Shown: positions 7,883 to 14,685 of the stretch, piece after piece
Numbering within the stretch: position 1 is the stretch's first letter
Layout of the letters: each line of letters starts with the position of its first letter
The notes under the pieces: model-generated
What the model was told of the DNA's origin: nothing
Database searches by the model: none
Seen by the model: the letters and a program-made list of their open reading frames with translations, nothing else
NCBI GenBank assembly: GCA_030622125.1
Contig: JAUXGM010000045.1
Location: 1 to 14,721 of the forward strand
Source: a bacterium
GTDB taxonomy: Bacteria > AUK180
DNA: 14,721 nucleotides
Reading direction: 5' to 3'
Position numbers and translations under genes: made by a program

Positions 7883-9605
7883 TTTCCGGTCCTATAATAA
7901 GGGGAGTAAAATTAAAATTTTCCACATCAAACAACCCTTTGTCGGTGATTTTAAGTTTTGGAATAACGGGCAGTGCCATAAAACCGAGTTGCATAAAGGG
8001 ATCTTTAAGGGGACAGCCCATTTCTTTTGTAATTTTCAACAACTTCTGTAGCTCTCTATCGGTCTCTTCAATTGATATATTTGTCATTAAACCGGCAATG
8101 GGAAGTGGAAGATTCCCGATGATCTTGTTGTTCTTTGCAATTGAAAATCCGCCTTGCCTGCCTCTTATTCGTATTATCGCCCTTAGTATATCGGTAAAGT
8201 TCGTGCCAACGGCAATAATATTATGTGAATCGTGAGCAACGGATGAGGCAATTGCACCTTCTTTAAACCCAAAACCATGGATTAACCCTATGCCGATATT
8301 ATCACTCGCCCTATGACGTTCCACTACGGTTACTATCAAGTAATCCCTTTCAATGTCGGGAACAATTACCCCATTTTTGATCTTCGGACTATCTATGATC
8401 TCTTTTGTAATGATCTGATCGGGTATTATCTTTATTATCCTTGCCTTTGAATCCACAGCAGCATGAAGCATAAAATCACTTTCCGTCAACCATTTTATAT
8501 TTACGGTACCTCGTAATTGATAAGGAATGCTAATAGGAATTTTATAAATAAATTCATTATTATCAACAACTTTTTTACCATTTTTTATTACACTTTCAAT
8601 ATCAACTTTTTCCAGATCGTTCAATATAACAAGATCCGCCGTATATCCGGGAGAAATAGCGCCAAGCTCTCTCAATCCGAAATATCTTGCAGCCGTAAAT
8701 GAAGCTATCTTATATGCAATTATTGGCGAAATACCTTTTTCAATACTTCTCTTGATCATATAATCAATATGTCCTTCATTAATTAGTTCATGAGGGTGCC
8801 TATCATCTGTGCAGAACATAATTCTACCATGATTAAATTCATTGATCAATGGAATAAGAGCGTCAAGATTTTTTGTGGCAGTTCCTTCTCTTATCATTAT
8901 ATACATACCTTTTCCCATCTTTTCGGCAGCTTCTTTTAAGGTTGTTGCTTCATGATCCGAGTATATACCTGCTGCAATATATCCATTTAATTCTTTTCCG
9001 CATAATCCGGGTGCATGTCCGTCTATTATCTTGTCTTTTGCGAGACTGATTTTATCTAAAACAATGGGATCTTTCGCTAAAACTCCTGGAAAATTCATCA
9101 TCTCGGCAAGCCCCAAGACCCATTTTTCAGAAAAGAGGGGATGGATGTCAAATGCCCTTAAAGTGGAACCTGATGTTTCAAAGTTCGTGGCGGGAACACA
9201 GGACGGTGCCATCATAAAAACATTGATCGGGGCATATTTTGCAGAAAAAAGAATAAAACGTATTCCCTCAAGTCCCAAAACATTTGCGATTTCGTGGGGA
9301 TCTGCAATAACACTTGTTGTTCCATGCTGAACTACCGCCTTTGCATACTCATATACATTAACCAAAGAAGATTCTATATGAACATGTGAATCAATGAAAC
9401 CAGTGGTTATATATTTTCCCGAAGCGTCTATTTCTACATCTCCCGAATAACCCTTTCCAACACCGACAATTTTATCTTTGTAAATTGCAAGATCTGTCTC
9501 CTTATCAATTTTTCCTGTGAAAAAGTTTAATAAATTTCCATTTTTTATTATTAAGGTTGATTTAATATTACCTCTTGCTGCATCAATAATATCCGATAAA
9601 CTCAT
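7869..9605 (-). CDS. ade: Adenine deaminase
   Basis: Metal-dependent amidohydrolase converting adenine to hypoxanthine and ammonia in purine salvage; cytosolic. The 578 residues are typical of AdeC/Ade. Metal and catalytic landmarks are in order: GFIDSHVHIESS (His74, His76), HGTTSVIADPHEIANV (94-109), AEMM with Glu168 or nearby, IDGHAPGL (His197), YSDHEA (His218) and TDDRHPHEL (267-274). The C-terminal domain shows VERHRASDNIGIGLIHGFG and AHDSHNI, characteristic of this family rather than of other amidohydrolases. The start has a strong AAGGAG about 6 bases upstream and overlaps the deoB stop by 4 bases. With phosphopentomutase it suggests use of purine nucleosides or bases. Confidence 0.97.
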   Translation of the reverse strand: MSLSDIIDAARGNIKSTLIIKNGNLLNFFTGKIDKETDLAIYKDKIVGVGKGYSGDVEIDASGKYITTGFIDSHVHIESSLVNVYEYAKAVVQHGTTSVIADPHEIANVLGLEGIRFILFSAKYAPINVFMMAPSCVPATNFETSGSTLRAFDIHPLFSEKWVLGLAEMMNFPGVLAKDPIVLDKISLAKDKIIDGHAPGLCGKELNGYIAAGIYSDHEATTLKEAAEKMGKGMYIMIREGTATKNLDALIPLINEFNHGRIMFCTDDRHPHELINEGHIDYMIKRSIEKGISPIIAYKIASFTAARYFGLRELGAISPGYTADLVILNDLEKVDIESVIKNGKKVVDNNEFIYKIPISIPYQLRGTVNIKWLTESDFMLHAAVDSKARIIKIIPDQIITKEIIDSPKIKNGVIVPDIERDYLIVTVVERHRASDNIGIGLIHGFGFKEGAIASSVAHDSHNIIAVGTNFTDILRAIIRIRGRQGGFSIAKNNKIIGNLPLPIAGLMTNISIEETDRELQKLLKITKEMGCPLKDPFMQLGFMALPVIPKLKITDKGLFDVENFNFTPLIIGPENEKK

Positions 9606-11296
9606 ATATTGCTCCTTATTAAACTATTCAATTTTTCATTGATTCTTTTAAAACTAATTATTTGATACCCCATTTCCCTCAATTTTGAAAGAAATTCTCT
9701 TCTTTTTGAGATAATTTTATATGATAGAGTTTCATTTACCCATCGGTCGGGGTATGTAACAATTGGATAGTTTCCATTTTTTAGCTCATTGAATATCGTA
9801 CGGTACAATGGTTCTTCACTATTAAAATTGATTAACGACATAGCAATGCCGTCTTCCGTAAGCGGTATTACAATAGTATCGTAATGTTCTTTTTTGTTTG
9901 AAGGAATGGTACTGTAAAGGCACTCGCCGGTTTCAAAGGAACATGTTTGTTTTAACCGTTCTGAAATAAAAATATTTACAGTATTTCCGCTATTTTTTAA
10001 GCCATAAGTTATATTGTAGATATCCGTTCTATAATCACCCATTTCAAACAGAAAGAGATCAAAATTAAAGTTTGAGATATCTATCTTTAAATTATCGGCT
10101 TCCGGTAGCAATTCCGATAGAAAACTTTTGCCGTCAATCGTTCTATTTATCTTCAGCATATCGGCAACGGTTTGACCAATATCTGCAAAGCTATTCCTTA
10201 CACCAAGGTCTATTCCCCTTCGTATCTCCTGCCCGTAAATAATGATTGGAATATATTCTCTTGTGTGATCCGAACCGGGAGCAGACGGGTCATTCCCATG
10301 ATCGGCTGTCAAAATAAGGATATCTTCCCTTTCCATAAAACCGATAATTTCAGGAATATAATTATCAAATTCCTTTAAAGCATTAAAATAACCATCAATA
10401 TCTCTTCTATGTCCGTATTTTGTATCAAAATCCACAAGATTTGTAAATATGATTCCATGCTCAACATTATTCTCCGGAAGTTGTTTTCTAATTGCTTGAA
10501 TTGTTTTAAAAATACCGTCTTTATTTGATTTCGTATGAACAGCACTCGTTAAACCCTTGCCGGCAAAGAGATCTTCGATTTTTCCTATACCAAGAACGGA
10601 AAGACCTGCTATTTTTGCATTATCGAGTAGAGTATTTTCCGGAGGAATGGCAGAGTAATCCCGTCTATTTGAGGTTCGTTTAAAATTTCCGGTCGTATCC
10701 CCGATAAAAGGTCTGGCAATTACCCTTCCGACCAGATCCTTATTTTTCAATATATTCCTTGCGATCCGACACCACTTATATAATGTTTCAAGGGGTACAA
10801 TTTCCTCATGAGCTGCAAGTTGAAAAACAGAGTCCCCGGATGTATAAACAATTGGAAATCCCGTTTTGAGATGCTCCTCGCCAAGTTCATTTATTATTGT
10901 TGTCCCTGATGCGGGATAATTTCCAAGAATATCACAACCTATCATCCTTTTAAATTCATCTATGATCCTATCAGGGAAACCATCCGGATAAATTGGGAAC
11001 GGTTCCCTTTTTATGTACCCGGCGAGCTCCCAATGTCCGGAAGTTGAATCTTTTCCTGTTGCAAGTTCTTTTGCTTTCCCGTAGGAACCGAAAGTATATC
11101 TAAGATGATTCAGTCCAATATTATCAGGCATCAAGTTGCCGAAGCCAAGCATTTCCATATTGGGAAGTTGCCCGGGATACTTTTCTGAAATATGATGAAG
11201 AGTATTAACATTTGTATCACCATACATATATGAATCAGGACATTCTCCAACGCCGACACTGTCTAAAACGGTTACAATAACTCTTTTTATATCCAT
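9602..11296 (-). CDS. deoB: Phosphopentomutase with C-terminal flavoprotein-like extension
   Basis: Interconverts ribose-1-phosphate (or deoxyribose-1-phosphate) and the 5-phosphate, linking nucleoside breakdown to pentose metabolism. Starting at MDIKRVIVTVLDSVGVGE gives 564 residues. Residues 1-397 are a complete alkaline-phosphatase-superfamily DeoB (usual length about 390-405). By spacing, Asp12, Asp291, His296, Asp332, His333 and His344 match the two-metal site known from Bacillus cereus. The phospho-acceptor position is Ser84 (GKDSTSGHWE) instead of the usual Thr. Residues about 398-564 are extra; DTIVIPLTEDGIAMSLI (473-489) in an alpha/beta context resembles flavoprotein-family folds. 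An upstream ATG (11377) would add 27 residues not found in the family and is less likely. The end overlaps ade by 4 bases. Confidence 0.93.
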   Translation of the reverse strand: MDIKRVIVTVLDSVGVGECPDSYMYGDTNVNTLHHISEKYPGQLPNMEMLGFGNLMPDNIGLNHLRYTFGSYGKAKELATGKDSTSGHWELAGYIKREPFPIYPDGFPDRIIDEFKRMIGCDILGNYPASGTTIINELGEEHLKTGFPIVYTSGDSVFQLAAHEEIVPLETLYKWCRIARNILKNKDLVGRVIARPFIGDTTGNFKRTSNRRDYSAIPPENTLLDNAKIAGLSVLGIGKIEDLFAGKGLTSAVHTKSNKDGIFKTIQAIRKQLPENNVEHGIIFTNLVDFDTKYGHRRDIDGYFNALKEFDNYIPEIIGFMEREDILILTADHGNDPSAPGSDHTREYIPIIIYGQEIRRGIDLGVRNSFADIGQTVADMLKINRTIDGKSFLSELLPEADNLKIDISNFNFDLFLFEMGDYRTDIYNITYGLKNSGNTVNIFISERLKQTCSFETGECLYSTIPSNKKEHYDTIVIPLTEDGIAMSLINFNSEEPLYRTIFNELKNGNYPIVTYPDRWVNETLSYKIISKRREFLSKLREMGYQIISFKRINEKLNSLIRSNI

Positions 11297-11302
11297 AAAT
11301 AT

Positions 11303-11331
11303 ATTAAATAATAAAAATGACTTTTTTTCAA
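11303..11331 (-). promoter_or_regulatory. Possible internal promoter before deoB
   Basis: On the minus strand TTGAAA (11331-11326), a 17-base spacer and TTTAAT (11308-11303) lie in the 49-base gap between the FHA gene and deoB. Transcription would begin at or next to the deoB ATG (11296), which has no Shine-Dalgarno, giving a leaderless mRNA. The -10 box is weak, and AT-rich sequence makes chance matches easy. Confidence 0.4.
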
Positions 11332-11345
11332 GTTTTTTTGAAATA

Positions 11346-12911
11346 CTATTCTTTGCGGAATAATAATTCAACCTCATTGTTGCCTAAAATAATCTTATCT
11401 TTATCTGAAAGAACGGATTTGTTAATCTTTTGGATGTTTAAGAATGTTCCATTAACCGATGTATCTATAATAAAGTAGTTATTCCCGTCAAAAACCAGTT
11501 TAAAATGCCGGCGAGAAATAAGTTTATTTGAGGGGAAAAATTCATTTCGCCCGAAAACGATCTCATCACTTGTTAATAATATTTCTTTTCCCGTTAACGG
11601 ACCGCTTTTAACGATCATTTTATATATTTCCTTTGTTTTTTCGGTTTTATTTTGCCCTATAAGTTCATAAAATTCCTTTGCCATTTTCATCTTAGGTATA
11701 TCCATTGATGTTATTGATTTTGTAATGCTGAATTCCACTCTTTTGGCAAAAAATCTTTCTTTCGAACCGATCTTTTCCCCATAGATATTATTTCCTGAAA
11801 TAAAACTGATATCATCACGATTTTTAATCCCTTTGTGATAGAGGATATTTGACTTTTCTAATAAAATTGAAATTGTATTTTCTTGTTTGGGATCAACGAC
11901 TATTACCCAATTTATATTTTTATAGTTAGTAAGTATATCAAGATTATTGATAAATTTAGAAAGAAGATTCGGCATCTTAATAAAATCAATTATTATCACC
12001 ATTGATTTGTTATAATTGGATATGGAAAGGTTTAAAAGCTTTTTTAAAATAATAAAACTTTCAAGCTCTTTATAATAAATATCGAATTTATCAGAAATGT
12101 AAAAAGATGTTACATTGTGAAATTTTGCCAGATTTGCCATTAGGTCAGTAGATATTTCCAATCCTGAAAATAAGAAATCACGATGTTTTGTAAATCTTTT
12201 TTTTGCTTTCTCAATAAATTTATTGAATTCTTTTTCGGAAATATTTAATTTCCCAGACATCGTTCTAAAAGATTCAAGTATTCCAAAAAGATCATTGATA
12301 CTTTCAATTTTTATTTTCTTTTTTAAAATAGCACCAACTAAATATTTAATTAAATTAATATCTTTGTTTACAATAGCAGAGTTTGAAGTTTCATTTAAAA
12401 AATTTGCATAGAAGGTAAAATATTCTTGTGCAAGATCTTTACTTTTAAAAAAATTCAAAGAAAAGGGAGTATTGTAAACCGCTCTATGTCCCTGAAAACC
12501 TTCATACAGCAAGAAGAATACTAAATTATTTTTGTAATTGTTGAAATGTTCCATGTCGTTAAATGAAACAAGCTCTTCCCTAATTTTTGCTGAGTATTCA
12601 AGTGCTCGCAATTCAGGAAATTCCCCTTCCTTATAAGGAATTGTAAGAGCGATTTCATCACTGTTCTCAGGATCAAATGTCAAACCCAAAGAGGTGAGAT
12701 AACCGTTGACATCTATTGTATAAACATCATCCTCCTGTAGAAAAAAGTCCTCGGCAATAGTTTTAGCAAGAGCGTAACTATCCTGAGATTTGCTACAAAC
12801 TATTGAAATCAAAGAACCGTTTTTTTCAAGTATTGTTTGATGATCAGCAGACTTTGCTGTTGATTTTTCATTCTTATTATTGATTAGTTTTCCAAGATTC
12901 AAAATTCTCAT
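11346..12911 (-). CDS. FHA-domain protein with probable degenerate P-loop NTPase region
   Basis: Cytosolic protein of 521 residues, first gene of the long minus-strand run. The C-terminal FHA domain (about 431-519) is clear: GR (454-455), SRRH (466-469) and D-x2-S-x-NGT (483-489), the phosphothreonine-binding loops. The remaining 430 residues are not recognised with confidence. GSLISIVCSKSQDSYALAK (32-50) followed by VYTIDVNGYLTSL (63-75) resembles the start of HerA/VirB4-like ATPases without Walker A residues. KSMVIIIDF (302-310) and INWVIVVDP (333-341) resemble the Walker B and next strands. This is inference. No signal peptide or TM segment is visible, and no Ser/Thr kinase gene is nearby. 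The ATG has no Shine-Dalgarno and lies at the predicted transcription start. Confidence 0.85.
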   Translation of the reverse strand: MRILNLGKLINNKNEKSTAKSADHQTILEKNGSLISIVCSKSQDSYALAKTIAEDFFLQEDDVYTIDVNGYLTSLGLTFDPENSDEIALTIPYKEGEFPELRALEYSAKIREELVSFNDMEHFNNYKNNLVFFLLYEGFQGHRAVYNTPFSLNFFKSKDLAQEYFTFYANFLNETSNSAIVNKDINLIKYLVGAILKKKIKIESINDLFGILESFRTMSGKLNISEKEFNKFIEKAKKRFTKHRDFLFSGLEISTDLMANLAKFHNVTSFYISDKFDIYYKELESFIILKKLLNLSISNYNKSMVIIIDFIKMPNLLSKFINNLDILTNYKNINWVIVVDPKQENTISILLEKSNILYHKGIKNRDDISFISGNNIYGEKIGSKERFFAKRVEFSITKSITSMDIPKMKMAKEFYELIGQNKTEKTKEIYKMIVKSGPLTGKEILLTSDEIVFGRNEFFPSNKLISRRHFKLVFDGNNYFIIDTSVNGTFLNIQKINKSVLSDKDKIILGNNEVELLFRKE

Positions 12912-12916
12912 ATTTC

Positions 12917-12945
12917 ATTTTATAAAAAAAGTAAAAAAAAGTCAA
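12917..12945 (-). promoter_or_regulatory. Promoter of the minus-strand operon, leaderless
   Basis: On the minus strand TTGACT (12945-12940), a 17-base spacer and TAAAAT (12922-12917). Only five bases separate the -10 box from the ATG at 12911, so transcription should start at or within a base of the ATG; no ribosome-binding site is present. The -35 box lies 6 bases from that of the divergent promoter, with the two forming the inverted pair AGTCAA/TTGACA. Confidence 0.75.
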
Positions 12946-12951
12946 ATAAAC

Positions 12952-12980
12952 TTGACATAAAAAATTATTTTTGATATACT
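12952..12980 (+). promoter_or_regulatory. Promoter of the lipoprotein gene
   Basis: Near-consensus TTGACA (12952-12957), a 17-base spacer and TATACT (12975-12980). Transcription should start near 12987, just before the AGGAGG ribosome-binding site (12991-12996). It is back to back with the operon promoter on the other strand, so RNA polymerase or a regulator bound here could affect both. Confidence 0.9.
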
Positions 12981-13000
12981 GTAAAAAAATAGGAGGAACT

Positions 13001-13867
13001 ATGAGAAGATGTTTCTTTTTTATCGGTTTCACATTATTAGTAATATTAGGATTGTTTTTTAGCAGCTGCATAGAAAATAAGAATGAGTTAACGCCGGATA
13101 ATTCATCGCCGTTAATTAATAAATTCGATCTTTTCCCTATTCAGATAATTCGTTACAATACTACTACAATATTGGTAAAGTATAATGATTACGACGGAGA
13201 CAATGTTGAAATGGCTATTGTTCCTGATTATGAAAAGAATGACACGGCTATACCAACAGTATATAATTCTCCCGACGAATACATACCGGAGCCCGGTGAT
13301 CCTGTTTATGATGAGTATATAAAAGATCCAACACACCATAAAGCATACCACTGGTTTGCCTCATCCGCTAATGGAAGGTATTGGTTTAAAGCAACAGCGA
13401 CCGATGGGAATTTTACAACGGAGTCTGTATTCTCAATTATTGTTCTTTCACGACCACCTGATATTTATTGGGAATCCGAACCATTCAATTCTTGGACAAT
13501 TAACCCGACCGTTAACCAGCAATTTGAAATTAGTGTGACAGATGTAGATGAGCCGCCTACAACAACGGTTACAGCAAAATTATTATTGATTGAGGATTTT
13601 CCGGATACCTATCCTGATGGCCAAATTTGGTTTGATAAGGCAACCGGTAACGCAGATGCAATTACAATTGATGATTCATATACCGCAACAATAACAATAA
13701 ATGACCCGTCAAAAATATATTCTATTATAGGATATTACAATGCTAGTGCCGAAGATTCTGCTGCAACCCCAATTGATTATTATAATACCTATACACTTAA
13801 AATCCTTGTTACCGATGAATGTAATAATGAGAATACGATTTTAAAGCAAATAACAATTAGCAAATAA
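13001..13867 (+). CDS. Putative lipoprotein with Ig-like domains
   Basis: Hypothetical surface or periplasmic protein of 288 residues. I do not recognise a named family. The ATG at 13001 is chosen over an upstream TTG because AGGAGG lies 4 bases before it and the TTG would fall inside the -10 box. The N-terminus is a signal peptide ending FFSSC (Cys23), an acceptable though not ideal lipobox. The rest is beta-rich with two probable Ig/cadherin-like units (about 35-149 and 150-288), including acidic turns YNDYDGDN (61-68), TATDGNF (132-138) and VTDVDEPP (179-186) that could bind calcium. No enzymatic motif is seen. It appears monocistronic, and its role is unknown. Confidence 0.75.
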   Translation: MRRCFFFIGFTLLVILGLFFSSCIENKNELTPDNSSPLINKFDLFPIQIIRYNTTTILVKYNDYDGDNVEMAIVPDYEKNDTAIPTVYNSPDEYIPEPGDPVYDEYIKDPTHHKAYHWFASSANGRYWFKATATDGNFTTESVFSIIVLSRPPDIYWESEPFNSWTINPTVNQQFEISVTDVDEPPTTTVTAKLLLIEDFPDTYPDGQIWFDKATGNADAITIDDSYTATITINDPSKIYSIIGYYNASAEDSAATPIDYYNTYTLKILVTDECNNENTILKQITISK

Positions 13868-14046
13868 GAGTGGACAAATCTGGTACAGCAGATTTATAAT
13901 TGATACTGGAAGGTTTTTTATTAAAATTAGGTTCAGGACTGGAATAGATTGCTCCTATATTTTCTAATTTTAAAAATATTTACAGGGATAGATTAAAAAA
14001 GTAAAATTGGATAAATGAAGTTCCATATTGGTATTAAAAAAAAATA
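13868..14046. other. Intergenic spacer between the lipoprotein gene and queH
   Basis: AT-rich, no protein-coding gene of normal size. A weak hairpin AAATCT/AGATTT (13876-13895, 8-base loop) follows the lipoprotein stop, but the nearest T-run (13914-13919) is 18 bases further on, so it is at best a poor terminator. The rest carries the queH promoter and a 10-codon mini-ORF, listed separately. Confidence 0.6.
13979..14007 (+). promoter_or_regulatory. Promoter of queH
   Basis: TTTACA (13979-13984), a 17-base spacer and TAAAAT (14002-14007). The predicted start is about 14014, one base before the ATG of the mini-ORF at 14015 and 33 bases before queH. The same -10 sequence occurs in the rpsT and FHA promoters of this window. 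Confidence 0.75.
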
Positions 14047-14047
14047 A
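14015..14047 (+). CDS. Possible 10-codon upstream ORF of queH
   Basis: ATG at 14015 encodes MKFHIGIKKK and stops at TAA 14045-14047, which shares its last A with the queH ATG (TAATG). The ATG falls at the predicted transcription start, so it could be read leaderlessly and deliver ribosomes to queH, which has no Shine-Dalgarno. It ends in nine A, a potential slippage run. It could equally be chance in an AT-rich leader. Confidence 0.3.
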   Translation: MKFHIGIKKK

Positions 14048-14589
14048 TGAAGAATAAACCAAAACCGACCATTTTAATTCATATCTGTTGTGCACCGGAT
14101 GTCATTTTTTCTTTGCCATTATTGCGAAGAGAATACAAAGTTGTCGGCTATTTTTTCAATCCAAATATTTTTCCGAAAGAAGAATACATCAAACGGCTCA
14201 ATGAGGTAAAAAAACTAAGTCAATTACAAAAATGGCAGCTTATTAAGGGTAAATATAATCAAAAGAAATGGTTTTCTCTCATAAGGGGTTATGAAAATGA
14301 ACCCGAAGAGGGAAAAAGATGCGAGATATGTATCGGACATTCCCTTTTGGAAACAGCAAGAAAAGCAAAAGAACTTGGCTTTGATTGTTTTACAACAACC
14401 CTGACGAATTCACCTAAAAAAAGAATTGAAATGATAACAAAACTCGGATTTCAAATAGAAAAAAAGATCAATATTAAATATCTGGAAACAAACTTTAAGA
14501 AAAATAATGGCTATCTGAAAAGTGTACGAATGAGCAAAAAGCTAAATATTTATAGACAGAGCTATTGCGGATGTAAGTATAGTAAATAG
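14047..14589 (+). CDS. queH: Epoxyqueuosine reductase QueH
   Basis: Last enzyme of queuosine biosynthesis: it reduces epoxyqueuosine to queuosine in the anticodon of tRNAs decoding NAY codons. This is the DUF208-type enzyme unrelated to the cobalamin-dependent QueG. The 180 residues match the family. Landmarks are IHICCAPD (Cys14, Cys15, Asp18), RCEICIGHSLLETA (Cys92, Cys95), TTTLTNSPKK (116-125) and YRQSYCGCKYS (Cys174, Cys176); these Cys hold the iron-sulfur cluster. The ATG has no Shine-Dalgarno and directly follows a mini-ORF (TAATG). The gene has its own promoter and stands alone. Other queuosine genes are not in the window. Confidence 0.94.
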   Translation: MKNKPKPTILIHICCAPDVIFSLPLLRREYKVVGYFFNPNIFPKEEYIKRLNEVKKLSQLQKWQLIKGKYNQKKWFSLIRGYENEPEEGKRCEICIGHSLLETARKAKELGFDCFTTTLTNSPKKRIEMITKLGFQIEKKINIKYLETNFKKNNGYLKSVRMSKKLNIYRQSYCGCKYSK

Positions 14590-14631
14590 TGAATGGTAAA
14601 TCGTTAATAGTAAAAATGTGGAAACAAAGAA

Positions 14632-14662
14632 GATCTGTCATTCTGAGCACAGCGAAGAATCT
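14632..14662. repeat. Dispersed TTCTGAGC/GCGAAGAA palindromic repeat
   Basis: The stretch around ttctgagcacagcgaagaa (14641-14659) forms an imperfect hairpin: TTCT pairs with AGAA and GC with GC, around a 3-base centre. On the minus strand it reads ttcttcgctgtgctcagaa, a form I recognise as a very widespread intergenic repeat in many bacterial phyla. It lies between queH and the terminal GTGTCCC repeat. Its function is unknown. Confidence 0.6.
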
Positions 14663-14685
14663 ATCTTTGACCTTTGAAATAATAA

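Noticed and set aside
11297-11377. Upstream ATG extending DeoB by 27 residues
   Set aside because: DeoB proteins begin just before the DSVGxG motif, as here with the ATG at 11296. The extension overlaps the FHA gene by 32 bases and has only a weak AGG before it.
12971-13000. TTG start extending the lipoprotein by 10 residues
   Set aside because: It overlaps the -10 box and lies before the predicted transcription start, while AGGAGG sits just before the ATG at 13001.
13876-13895. Intrinsic terminator after the lipoprotein gene
   Set aside because: The stem is only 6 AT-rich pairs with an 8-base loop, and the T-run is 18 bases away.
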